From: Halichondria panicea
Lineage: Eukaryota; Porifera; Demospongiae; Suberitida; Halichondriidae
DNA length: 64,000 nucleotides
Direction: 5' to 3'
Assembly (NCBI RefSeq): GCF_963675165.1
Contig: NC_087377.1
Location: 1-64,000 of the forward strand
The notes beneath the pieces were generated by a model. It saw nothing but the letters and a program-made list of their open reading frames with translations. It had not been told where the DNA came from and ran no database searches. Positions within the stretch are counted from its first letter, which is position 1, and each line of letters begins with the position of its first letter. A program made the translations under genes and the position numbers. Positions 38,100 to 49,147 of this stretch are shown here, in pieces.

Positions 38100-41000
38100 A
38101 GAGCAAGGTTCAATAATTCACAACAGCTGCATTGTAACCCTTGTTTTGTGTTTTTTATGCGAGTGCAGCATGAGCTTTTTGCGCTGTACTCCCCCCTTGC
38201 ATGTGTGACTGTGTTTTGTAGTTTGTGCTTTTTGCGCTGTACTTCCCTCTTGCATGCATGTGTGACTGTGTTTTGTAGTTTGTGCTTTTTGCGCTGTACT
38301 CCCCTCTTGCATGTGTGACTGTGTTTTGTAGTTTGCTTTTTTATGCGCTGTACTCCCCCCTTGCATATGTGACTGTGTTTTGTAGTTTGCTTTTTTATGC
38401 GCTGTACTCCCCCCTTGCATGTGTGACTGTGTTTAGTCACTAGCAATAGTTTTATGCTCCCATGAGTGGGTTCAATTCACTAGCAATAGTTTTACGTTCC
38501 CTTGAGTGGGTTCAATTCACCAGCAATAGTTTTGCGTTCGTGAGTGGGTTCATTTCACTAGCAATAGTTTTGCGTTCCCGTGAGTGGGTTCAATTCACTA
38601 GCAATAGTTTTTCGTTCCCGTGAGTGGTTCAATTCACTAGCAATAGTTTTGCGTTCCCGTGAGTGGTTCAATTCACTAGCAATAGTTTTTCGTTCCCGTG
38701 AGTGGTTCAATTCACTAGCAATAGTTTTGCGTTCCCGTGAGTGGGTTCAATTCACTAGCAATAGTTTTACGTTCCCATGAGTGGAGGTTCAATAATTCAC
38801 AACAGCTGCATTAAATGTAACCCTTGTTTTGTGTTTTTTATGCGAGTGCAGCATGAGCTTTTTGCGCTGTACTCCCCCCTTGCATGTGTGACTGTGTTTT
38901 GTAGTTTGTGCATTTTGCGCTGTACTCCCCCCTTGCATGTGTGACTGTGTTTTGTAGTTTGCTTTTTTATGCGCTGTACTCCCCCCTTGCATGTGTGACT
39001 GTGTTTAGTCACTAGCAATAGTTTTATGTTCCCATGAGTGGGTTCAATTCACCAGCAATAGTTTTGTGTTCGTGAGTGGGTTCAATTCCCCAGCAATAGT
39101 TTTGCGTTCCCGTAAGTGGGTTCAATTCACTAGCAATAGTTTTGCGTTCCCGTGAGTGGGTTCAATTCACTAGCAATAGTTTTTCGTTCCCGTGAGTGGT
39201 TCAATTCACTAGCAATAGTTTTGCGTTCCCGTGAGTGGTTCAATTCACTAGCAATAGTTTTATGTTCCCGTGAGTGGGTTCAATTCGCTAGCAATAGTTT
39301 TACGTTCCTGTGAGTGGGTTCAATTCACTAGCAATAGTTTTGCGTTTGTGAGTGGGTTCAATTCCCCAGCAATAGTTTTTCGTTCCCGTGAGTGGTTCAA
39401 TTCACTAGCAATAGTTTTGCGTTCCCGTGAGTGGTTCAATTCACTAGCAATAGTTTTATGTTCCCGTGAGTGGGTTCAATTCGCTAGCAATAGTTTTACG
39501 TTCCCTTGAGTGGGTTCAATTCACCAGCAATAGTTTTGCGTTTGTGAGTGGGTTCAATTCACTAGCAATAGTTTTGCGTTCCCGTGAGTGGGTTCAATTC
39601 ACTAGCAATAGTTTTTCGTTCCCGTGAGTGGTTCAATTCACTAGCAATAGTTTTGCGTTCCCGTGAGTGGTTCAATTCACTAGCAATAGTTTTGCGTTCC
39701 CGTGAGTGGGTTCAATTCACTAGCAATAGTTTTACGTTCCCATGAGTGGAGGTTCAATAATTCACAACAGCTGCATTAAATGTAACCCTTGTTTTGTGTT
39801 TTTTATGCGAGTGCAGCATGAGCTTTTTGCGCTGTACTCCCCCCTTGCATGTGTGACTGTGTTTTGTAGTTTGTGCATTTTGCGCTGTACTCCCCCCTTG
39901 CATGTGTGACTGTGTTTTGTAGTTTGCTTTTTTATGCGCTGTACTCCCCCCTTGCATGTGTGACTGTGTTTAGTCACTAGCAATAGTTTTATGTTCCCAT
40001 GAGTGGGTTCAATTCACCAGCAATAGTTTTGTGTTCGTGAGTGGGTTCAATTCCCCAGCAATAGTTTTGCGTTCCCGTAAGTGGGTTCAATTCACTAGCA
40101 ATAGTTTTGCGTTCCCGTGAGTGGGTTCAATTCACTAGCAATAGTTTTTCGTTCCCGTGAGTGGTTCAATTCACTAGCAATAGTTTTGCGTTCCCGTGAG
40201 TGGTTCAATTCACTAGCAATAGTTTTATGTTCCCGTGAGTGGGTTCAATTCGCTAGCAATAGTTTTACGTTCCTGTGAGTGGGTTCAATTCACTAGCAAT
40301 AGTTTTGCGTTTGTGAGTGGGTTCAATTCCCCAGCAATAGTTTTTCGTTCCCGTGAGTGGTTCAATTCACTAGCAATAGTTTTGCGTTCCCGTGAGTGGT
40401 TCAATTCACTAGCAATAGTTTTATGTTCCCGTGAGTGGGTTCAATTCGCTAGCAATAGTTTTACGTTCCCTTGAGTGGGTTCAATTCACCAGCAATAGTT
40501 TTGCGTTTGTGAGTGGGTTCAATTCACTAGCAATAGTTTTGCGTTCCCGTGAGTGGGTTCAATTCACTAGCAATAGTTTTTCGTTCCCGTGAGTGGTTCA
40601 ATTCACTAGCAATAGTTTTGCGTTCTCGTGAGTGGGTTCAATTCACTAGCAATAGTTTTGCGTTCCCGTGAGTGGGTTCAATTCACTGACAATAGTTTTG
40701 GTTTTTGCGCTGTACTCCCCCCTTGCATGTGTGACTGTGTTTTGTAGTTTGTGCTTTTTGCGCTGTACCCCCCCCTTGCATGTGTGACTGTGTTTTGTAG
40801 TTTGTGCTTTTTGCGCTGTTCTCCCCCCTTGCATGTGTGACTGTGTTTTGTAGTTTGTGCTTTTTGCGCTGTACTCCCCCCTTGCATGTGTGACTGTGTT
40901 TTGTAGTTTGTGTTTTTTGCGCTGTACTCCCCTCTTGCATGCATGTGTGACTGTGTTTTGTAGTTTGTGCTTTTTGCGCTGTACTCCTCCCTTGCATGTG

Positions 41001-43030
41001 TGACTGTGTTTTGTAGTTTGTGTTTTTTGCGCTGTACTCCCCTCTTGCATGCATGTGTGACTGTGTTTTGTAGTTTGTGCTTTTTGCGCTGTACTCCCCT
41101 CTTGCATGCATGTGTGACTGTGTTTTGTAGTTTGTGCTTTTTGCGCTGTACTCCTCCCTTGCATGTGTGACTGTGTTTTGTAGTTTGTGTTTTTTGCGCT
41201 GTACTCCCCCCTTGCATGTGTGACTGTGTTTTGTAGTTTTTCCTTTTTGCGCTGTACTCCCCCCTTGCATGTGTGACTGTGTTTTGTAGTTTGTGTGCTT
41301 TTTGCGCTGTACTCCCCCCTTGCATGTGTGACGGTGTTTAGTCACTAGCAATAGTTTTACGTTCCCGTGAGTGGGTTTTAATTCACTAGCAATAGTTTTG
41401 CGTTCCTGTGAGTGGGTTCAATTCACTAGCAATAGTTTTATGTTCCCGTGAGTGGGTTTTAATTCACTAGCAATAGTTGTGCGTTCCCGTGAGTGGGTTC
41501 AATTCACTAGCAATAGTTTTGCGTTCCCGTGAGTGGGTTCAATTCACTAGCAATAGTTTTACGTTCCCGTGAGTGGGTTTTAATTCACTAGCAATAGTTG
41601 TGCGTTCCCGTGAGTGGGTTCAATTCACTAGCAATAGTTTTGCGTTCCCGGTTCAATTCACTAGCAATAGTTTTGTGTTCCCGTGAGTGGTTCAATTCAC
41701 TAGCAATAGTTTTGCGTTCTCGTGAGTGGGTTCAATTCACTAGCAATAGTTTTGCGTTCCCGTGAGTGGGTTCAATTCACTGACAATAGTTTTGGTTTTT
41801 GCGCTGTACTCCCCCCTTGCATGTGTGACTGTGTTTTGTAGTTTGTGCTTTTTGCGCTGTACCCCCCCCTTGCATGTGTGACTGTGTTTTGTAGTTTGTG
41901 CTTTTTGCGCTGTTCTCCCCCCTTGCATGTGTGACTGTGTTTTGTAGTTTGTGCTTTTTGCGCTGTACTCCCCCCTTGCATGTGTGACTGTGTTTTGTAG
42001 TTTGTGTTTTTTGCGCTGTACTCCCCTCTTGCATGCATGTGTGACTGTGTTTTGTAGTTTGTGCTTTTTGCGCTGTACTCCTCCCTTGCATGTGTGACTG
42101 TGTTTTGTAGTTTGTGTTTTTTGCGCTGTACTCCCCTCTTGCATGCATGTGTGACTGTGTTTTGTAGTTTGTGCTTTTTGCGCTGTACTCCCCTCTTGCA
42201 TGCATGTGTGACTGTGTTTTGTAGTTTGTGCTTTTTGCGCTGTACTCCTCCCTTGCATGTGTGACTGTGTTTTGTAGTTTGTGTTTTTTGCGCTGTACTC
42301 CCCCCTTGCATGTGTGACTGTGTTTTGTAGTTTTTCCTTTTTGCGCTGTACTCCCCCCTTGCATGTGTGACTGTGTTTTGTAGTTTGTGTGCTTTTTGCG
42401 CTGTACTCCCCCCTTGCATGTGTGACGGTGTTTAGTCACTAGCAATAGTTTTACGTTCCCGTGAGTGGGTTTTAATTCACTAGCAATAGTTTTGCGTTCC
42501 TGTGAGTGGGTTCAATTCACTAGCAATAGTTTTATGTTCCCGTGAGTGGGTTTTAATTCACTAGCAATAGTTGTGCGTTCCCGTGAGTGGGTTCAATTCA
42601 CTAGCAATAGTTTTGCGTTCCCGTGAGTGGGTTCAATTCACTAGCAATAGTTTTACGTTCCCGTGAGTGGGTTTTAATTCACTAGCAATAGTTGTGCGTT
42701 CCCGTGAGTGGGTTCAATTCACTAGCAATAGTTTTGCGTTCCCGGTTCAATTCACTAGCAATAGTTTTGTGTTCCCATGAGTGGAGGTTCAATAATTCAC
42801 AACAGCTGCATTGTACCCCCTTGTTTTGTGTTTTTTATGCGAGTGCGCTGAATGCGCCAGCGAAAGTCTTAGGCTCTCTCTCGCGAGTTGGCTGAATGCG
42901 CTAGCGAACATCTTAGGCTCTCGCGAGTTGGCTAAATGCACCACAAAAATGACCCGCTATACGGTAGTTGGAATAGTTAGTGTTTTTTATGCGCTGTACT
43001 CCCCCCTTGCATGTGTGACGGTGTTTTGGG
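38100..43030. repeat. Interleaved 53-bp and ~40-bp minisatellites with higher-order repeats
   Basis: Unit A (~53 bp) contains GCGCTGTACTCCCCCCTTGC and GTGACTGTGTTTTGTAG. Unit B (39-40 bp) contains TTCACTAGCAATAGTTTTGC and GTGAGTGGGTT. Blocks of A and B alternate. A ~965-bp A+B block is repeated almost exactly (from 38786 and from 39751), and a ~1,094-bp block likewise (from about 40646 and about 41740). Unit A has no stop in any minus frame and its length is not a multiple of three, so the 150-222-codon minus frames here cycle through three reading frames and are not genes. Confidence 0.95.
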
Positions 43031-43072
43031 TTAGTTAGTGTTCACTTCTCTATAATTACATACATGCATTAA

Positions 43073-43971
43073 CCCTTTCCCGGCTTTAATTAAAAAAACA
43101 AAATACAGAATAAATACATATTTTTCTTTAAAAATAAATATCTCATGAACAATGCATTGAAATCACTTGCAACTATTTCCTACAGGTAGCCCAGATCCTG
43201 GGGGTACCATGACATCATCATCGTTACCTAGCAACTGACCACCCCCCACTAATTAACGATTTTTCACACATTTCACAATTATGAACATAAAGAATATTGT
43301 ATGAAGGCATGAAGTAACTAAAAACAGTAAGTAAGTGTTCTCAATGTTCTCACGGTGACATGGTTCAATCAGGATCAGCAGAAACTTCTCTGCGAGGTCG
43401 TATCGGCAGACGCTCTTTTCCCGGGAAATGTTTTCTTCACCTACACACAAGTTTACAAGTTCAATGGTGGCTCATGATGTCCACTTGTGTACTAACTAGA
43501 CTAAGCATACCATACTGAAGCTATCCAGACTACATATGATACTCCATAGTTACTTACAAGGTCCAGGACTTTGGTTCATGCTCAGGAGCTTCTTCCTCCG
43601 GCTCTTCAGGCTCTATGTTTATAGCTTGACCTCTGAAAAGTAGTTTCCTCTCTTGGTATGATCCCAGTCACTGTCCTCTTACTCAACAAGGCCATAATCA
43701 TCGTTATTCTCACTGTCTAGCTGCCCTAGAACCTCGCTGAGGTTGTACTACCAAGATCTTGTAGCCATTATCAAACGGTCACTTTTCTTTCGACAGTACT
43801 GCACAAAGCGTACCTCAAGGCAAGATATTAAAGATACCATGTGAAAGAGCAGCCCAATGCGCATGTGCTGGTACCTACAGTGTGTGCATAGCTCCAACAC
43901 AGTGCCCACAACAATTTTTTGAAAATTATCACTACCGCTGCCGTCATATGACGGCTAAAGCCGGGAAAGGG
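43073..43971. mobile_element. Non-autonomous piggyBac element in a TTAA site
   Basis: Flanked by TTAA (43069-43072 and 43972-43975). The ends CCCTTTCCCGGCTTTA and TAAAGCCGGGAAAGGG are perfect inverted repeats with the piggyBac CCCTTT terminus. 899 bp. The minus strand near 43540-43775 reads as a stop-riddled fragment (LSEVLGQLDSENNDDYGLVE) like the acidic N-terminus of a piggyBac transposase; no intact transposase remains. Confidence 0.88.
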
Positions 43972-43975
43972 TTAA

Positions 43976-44640
43976 TTTGGGTGACAATTTGTGGGACATT
44001 ATGATCATTGACGTGTGCAATAAATGATGTATATATACTGTGTGTGTGTGCAGGACTGAACACCAGCCCCCGGCATGTATCATGAGGGACGCTGTACAGA
44101 GATGTTAGGGCAAGTTCCTTTAATTAGATCCAGATATTGTAATTATTTCATTCTTCCAGGTTGTTGGTGGCTAAACGTGCTTATAGTTACCATGGAGATG
44201 GAGATGGTAATTGACTGAAGTCATGTACCTATACCTCTCGATAGAAGGAAACAAGGATTTGTCAATAATTATAGTACTGTGATAAATAAATGTTTTGCCA
44301 ACTTTGATTCTCTAAGATCATAATGAGACATTATAATTGTTATTCTTGCCCGTTGCTATGTGGTTGCTAAGGTATACAATGGTTTATAACTGTGATACAG
44401 AACCTGCTTTTACATAATGATTGGGAATCATAATTATACAGATCCCTGTGGTTAGGGAAAATGTTAATACAGATGTACAATGGATGTTTTTCACGTGTTT
44501 AATAATATTTAACATGATTGTGTGATAAGGAAAATAAACAAAGAAAATTATTAAGCATGACTTAAGCATGGGGGAGGAGCTGGATGTATGGAAGTGCTGG
44601 GATTCTAGCTTTGGCTTCTTCCTAAAGTTCCTTTCGCTTT
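43976..44640. other. Intergenic, no supported gene
   Basis: An exon-like stretch follows TGTGTGTGCAG near 44053 but leads nowhere. Otherwise AT-rich. Near 44560 begins the phrase GGGGGAGGAGCTGGATG, repeated at 44785. Confidence 0.45.
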
Positions 44641-45270
44641 GTTCAAGAGTAGTATAGGAGCCGCTCGTTTGCTGGGCTTGTTTGCTGCAAATTATAGCTT
44701 ATAGGTGTCTTCCCTTTCGCTTTGTGAGAGTAGTACAAGCCGCTCGTTTCTTGGGAAGTGTGCTGGGCTTGTTTGCTGCAAAACTGGGGGAGGAGCTGGA
44801 TGTTTCCGTTTGTGGGTGGAGCTTTTTGTAGGAGGGGTTGGTCTTGCCAAGGAAGTTGGGGGTGTTGGGGTTTATTCCAGTGTCGAAGCAGCCCACACGG
44901 TAGCTGGTAAAGGGTTTTTGGAGGATAAGGTTTTTTCTTTGTTATTTCGGGTTTCCAGTACATAAAAAGACAACCAACGGTCCAATTCTTTGGCAGTGCC
45001 AGATGTTAGGAGCGCTTCAGGTACTGGAACAGTTGGAAAACGCAAATTCCGCTGCTTTATCCAGTCTAAAAAGTTGCGAACAGCCCAAGTAGTAGAGTAA
45101 TTTGTGTTTTTTGGTGCTTGTTTTTCTGTGTAGCTGTCTAGGTCTTCTTCAGTGGCAGTTTTAAATCGAGATTCAAGTTGAAGTTTTTGTTTCTATGTCA
45201 AAGGACCTGTCAAAGGACCCTCTTCGTCAGAGAACCACCCTTCAGGGGCAACATTAAGTTTAAGGTCCAT
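44640..45270 (-). pseudogene. Crypton/DUF3504-type recombinase relic (KIAA1958/ZMYM/QRICH-like N-terminal block)
   Basis: Minus strand, from ATG at 45270: MDLKLNVAPEGWFSDEEG, an in-frame stop, then NTNYSTTWAVRNFLDWIKQR and ELDRWLSFYVLET, a frameshift, then PYPPKTLYQLPCGLLRHW, a further frameshift, then NPNTPNFLGK. The order T(T/I)WAV..F..W, then L..WL..F..E.R, then YPP.TLYQL.CGL, then NP is that of DUF3504 proteins (Crypton-derived, linked to tyrosine recombinases). At least one stop and two frameshifts make this a dead copy. The 3' end is duplicated at 44640-44780. Confidence 0.75.
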
Positions 45271-46167
45271 TGAGTAGCCTACACCTAGTCTAGTAGAACT
45301 AATTCTCTACTCTACTTGTTCTTTGTATGGCTAATAGCTACATGTAATAATAAATTCAAAATTGCTGTCAATAGCAACATGCAAGAAAACAGTTATTGAC
45401 CAATCACACGGTTTGTATGGATATACAGTGCATTCAAACCTCGCACTGTATATTCCATACAAACCTTGTGATTAGTCTATAACTATAACTTAGTACACAA
45501 CTATATACTATTCTTACAAAACATTAAAATAATTATAATGTTACGTTGTTTCATATTAATTATAAATTATAGACCAAGGAACAAGTACAGCAGCCATTCA
45601 GTGTTAGGTAGTGCCAGACCATCAAACCATCACCTTGTCCATCCATACATACACAACCATCAACCTACACAGAGAGCATGAGAGACTTGTCACACAACAT
45701 AGCTAGCTACTTATCTGTGTGTATGCTGTTACAGTGGCTCCTCCACAACCATCAATTCAATCTATACTCCATGCAATTCAACAGCATAGACCAGCTTCTC
45801 CCCTTTTATCCATTATCGTGCAGAAACTTGACGACCTTTTCAGCTAGCTATCATGCTATAGCCTAGCCTCGGTCCCAGGCCGAGGCGACCTAGCGTTCAA
45901 TTGGAGACGGATCGGCCTGGGATCGAGGCTAGCTATCATGCATGCTGCCATTAATGTACAAAATCAACCTGAACATATAACTACTTAGAAACTGCCATGG
46001 CAAATGCTTTTATATAATTATAACGCATGATGGACTGGATTATTATTATTATGCAAAAATCTTAGCAAGAGTGGGAACCAGCAAAACAAAGCATAAAAAT
46101 TAATTAGTTGTTTCTGATCAATAAAAGATGTACGAGTCACTATCATGATATGGAGTCAGTGGAGGTG
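45271..46167. other. Intergenic region with two foldback hairpins
   Basis: 45402-45473: a hairpin with ~30-nt arms (CGGTTTGTATGGATATACAG against its complement). 45863-45932: a palindrome CTAGCCTCGGTCCCAGGCCG ... CGGCCTGGGATCGAGGCTAG. 45655-45760 is a copy of sequence at 28650-28750. No gene. Confidence 0.7.
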
Positions 46168-46355
46168 TTACTGTGAAGCTAGCTTGGTTAGTTTAGACTC
46201 CATCTGTTGGGCAATGTCTCCACGACTAATGACAGGAGACTTGAGTGCATGGATGAGTGCTTCTAGTGTGGGGGCGGGGGTGGATCCTGTCAACCATTGC
46301 TCCAGTAGTTTAGTGAAACACACACCAGACTCGTTCTGATAGTCTCTCTTGATGG

Positions 46356-46393
<38 letters not shown>

Positions 46394-47994
46394 TGTGTGT
46401 GTGGGTGTGTGTGTGTGGGTGTGTGTGTGTGTGGGTGGGTGGGTGTACATGTGAACTACTAATTTCACTACTACAGCTATAGAGTCACTGACACCACAGG
46501 CACACAGAGGATTATAGGAATGAGGATAATTATTGCTATAGGCTAATAATAATAAATGGGTTTGCACATGCAGGCTAATTATGACAATGAGTCAGTACTG
46601 CTTGCTGGCACATTCCTTAACTGATGATGCCTGACTGTATGAGCACAGGGCTATTAGTACACAGTCATCTACTGCTATACAGTGTTCAGTACACACACAG
46701 CAGAGCACTCACATCTAGTGTCCCCTCATTGACACCCAACTGCTCTCCCAGAGGACGCCATGTCCCCCTCACCTCCCAGGCAGCTGTCCTCACTACCCTC
46801 AAATGATGATCCACACTCAGTCCCTCTGGAAGGAACACACAATCATGACAACAACATAACACTGTCATTATTCCTAAGCAATGCCTATACTCATTACTGA
46901 AGGACACTCTGTATTGTACTGATAAGATCAGCTACATCATTATTCACTGCTGTTAATTAAATCAAGATTAATGTGCTTACCATCGTGAGTGAGAGGACAA
47001 ATATCAGGAGAGATGTCGCTGGTAGCTTTTGTCTGTAAAGAGAAATCAAATATTAGTTACTTGTGTTTATATAACGTATAATTATAGAACATGTTCTGTA
47101 AAGACTTGTAATATAGTTGCCAACCTTAATGGTTGTTGCAATGTCCCCACGAGCAATGGCGGGAGACTCTAGTGCTCTAACAAGGGCAGACCAGGAGGGG
47201 GGAGGAGAGGAGCACTTCACCCAGTGTGTCAGCATGGCCTCAAAGCACGGCTCAACCCAGCGATAGTCCTTCTCAAGACTCTGTATCAGTACACACAGTG
47301 AAACACAGTATTAAATACTTAGTAAGAGCTCAACATTACGTTGCTATAGTAACCTGTTAAATAGGTTGGTACTTCATACAAGACCACACCAAATATGCAG
47401 AGTCAGCATTGCTAGAGATACCTCATTTTCTAAGAATTGAAACGCTCACTATTCAACCATTAAATAACAGTAGCAGTCAATTAAATAGTGCACACACATA
47501 ATTAGAATGAAGGGACTACACTGGGAGAATATACTCAAGGTGGTGGAGGTAGTCATTGTTAAGGTCTCACCTTCCTAGTTGCATAGTCAATGTCCAGTTC
47601 TATAGCCAGGCTGTACCAGTCAGAGCGTATCTCTTTGATCACTTCCTTCACATCTGCAAACAGCTCATCAGTTTCAGAGCTGGAGGTGTCCTCTGTAACA
47701 ATTCAAATATAATCACACATTGTACAGTACATGCACACGTAACAATGTACACACAATCTGCACACATGCTCTGACATTATTCTCACCAACACTCTCTTTG
47801 AGGCAGTGGTACACGGTGAAGAAAGGCTTCTGGTTCTTGGAGATCTCACAACTGATAAAGCCCTTGAAGTGATCCTTTGATGAGGCCTTGAATTCCAATT
47901 TGTGTTCAACCTCATCAATTTCAGGACTTCTCTTGCTCCACTCGAAGGTGAGGTTCTTGTCCTTCAACTCTCGCTTAGAGGCAAAGGGCAGAGC
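46168..47994 (-). CDS. Tandem Death-domain protein
   Basis: Exons (minus): 47787-47994, 47571-47692, 47125-47280, 46981-47032, 46713-46825, 46168-46356; GT-AG, phases agree; 279 aa from the first exon listed. Residues 1-69 (LTFEWSKRSPEIDEVEHKLEF, then GFISCEISKNQKPFF) are an unrecognised, probably beta-rich segment with two Cys, perhaps Ig-like. 70-162 and about 180-279 are two Death domains, each split by an intron at the same place: EIRSDWYSLAIELDIDYATRK + SLEKDYRWVEPCFEAMLTHW; EVRGTWRPLGEQLGVNEGTL + IKRDYQNESGVCFTKLLEQW. Both end in A(L/H)xSPxIxRGDIAxxxxxK. Likely a cytosolic signalling adaptor. The 5' end is unclear: the only upstream exons in phase belong to a frameshifted kinase fragment (48127-48822). 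Confidence 0.72.
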
Positions 47995-48126
47995 CTTATA
48001 ATGACCTCATCTGAAGAAAGGTCAACTGATATAAAGACCAGGTACTAAAATTAATGAACAGTTTGTGTACAGCCAAAATATTGCTCCCCTAATGTGTATG
48101 TTATAAAGAGATTCCACTGTACTGAC

Positions 48127-48822
48127 CTTGAGGTCACGATGTATGGTGGGTTTTGTCCGATGGTGTAGCCTAGCAACGGCCTTAGCAACGTCAGAGAGAA
48201 GATATGCAACACTTCACGTTGTCTCAGTCGAGTGCCCGCTGATAATCGCTGATTCAGCAAATCTATCACCGAAGTACCTATTTATACAGGAAGAAAACTT
48301 CAGTAATATTATTATTATTAGCTACAATAAGTGTTAGGCCATGCAAAGTCAATTTGTAGTTTCTCAGGCCCTCGCGCTTGGAAATTGGCAGCTTTATAAA
48401 AAAAAACTTAAATATCACGTGACCTCAAATTAAAGGCACTAAAAGAAAAGATAAATTTGTATGGTTTTTGGTCAAGAATATAATTATGACTAAAATTAAT
48501 TAGTAAAAATTATGCACTTCCGCTTATTGAGGAAGTTAGGGGTGTGTTTTCAATTAAAATGCTATGAATATCATTATTATTTACCATCAATCCCCTTGCT
48601 ATTTTAGGAATAATACCCTGAGAAACTACAAATTGACTCTTTGCTTGGCCTTAGTGATTCTCACTATATACTAGATGACAGAATGTCAACACTTGATTAG
48701 AGGGAGTGGGAATCACTACTAAGCTGATTGAAACATGTCAACAATCTGAAAGGATTTAATATTCCTAAGCAAACCTACTCACCCCTAGCATTGTCCAGCT
48801 CCCTCTGCAGACTAGCCACCAT
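48127..48822 (-). pseudogene. NAK-family (AAK1/BMP2K/GAK-like) kinase exon, frameshifted
   Basis: Exon 48783-48822 (MVASLQRELDNAR) has a start and a donor. Exon 48127-48277 encodes SVIDLLNQRLSAGTRLRQRE, VLHIF, then, after a 2-nt CT insertion, SDVAKAVARLHHRTKPTIHR and DLK. The order (VxxLLNQRL, EVLxIF, AVARLH, HRDLK) is specific for NAK kinases. Without the insertion its phase would match the next exon (47787-47994); with it, a stop follows. No N-lobe and no DFG exon is seen. It may be a dead fragment spliced to the Death-domain gene, a recent frameshift, or a sequence error in a CT run (TTCTCTCTG). Confidence 0.6.
48334..48654. mobile_element. MITE-like element with ~35-bp inverted ends
   Basis: CAAAGTCAATTTGTAGTTTC near 48343 is mirrored by GAAACTACAAATTGACTCTT near 48621, with GGCC/TAAG outer bases matching. 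About 320 bp, AT-rich interior, no gene. It sits in the intron between the two kinase-fragment exons. Confidence 0.75.
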
Positions 48823-49133
48823 ATCTACTAATACTGGACTGCGTGCTCCTCCAGCTCATGCCTGCAGACACTCACTCTAGCATCTAGCTCTAGCTAGCTA
48901 GCTCTGATCATGAGGAGGCCATGTGGTTAACAAGAAGCTGCAACTGAAGTGATCCTGTACCCAACAACAATGGTAAAGAGTCACTAAACTAGAAAGCTGG
49001 AAATGAAATTTTATAAAAATAGAAGGTGGTATAATCAAACACAGAACACAGAGCATTATAATAGTCAGTACTTATAGTCAACACAGAGTTAGTTCTTTAC
49101 TTGACATTCTTGCATGCTTCTTTACTTGACATC
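48823..49133. other. Spacer between the two Death-domain genes
   Basis: About 310 bp between the kinase-fragment start and the polyadenylation signal of the ankyrin-GTPase gene, both on the minus strand. A TAGCTAGCTAGC run at 48890-48902. Presumably holds the promoter of the 46-48 kb gene; no TATA box seen. Confidence 0.4.
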
Positions 49134-49139
49134 TTTATT
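49134..49139 (-). terminator. Polyadenylation signal of the ankyrin-GTPase-Death gene
   Basis: AATAAA on the minus strand, 9 nt past the predicted TGA stop at 49148-49150. This close fit supports the tiny last exon. Confidence 0.6.
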
Positions 49140-49147
49140 CGTCCCTT

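Noticed and set aside
40646-42445. Lys/His/Gln-rich minus-strand frames of 172-222 codons
   Set aside because: All three minus frames are open together over the same 53-bp repeat, and the peptide cycles through frames. This is repeat geometry, not coding.
44705-44965. Plus-strand 86-codon frame (VCCKTGGGAGCF)
   Set aside because: Antisense shadow of the DUF3504 relic; no splice or start support.
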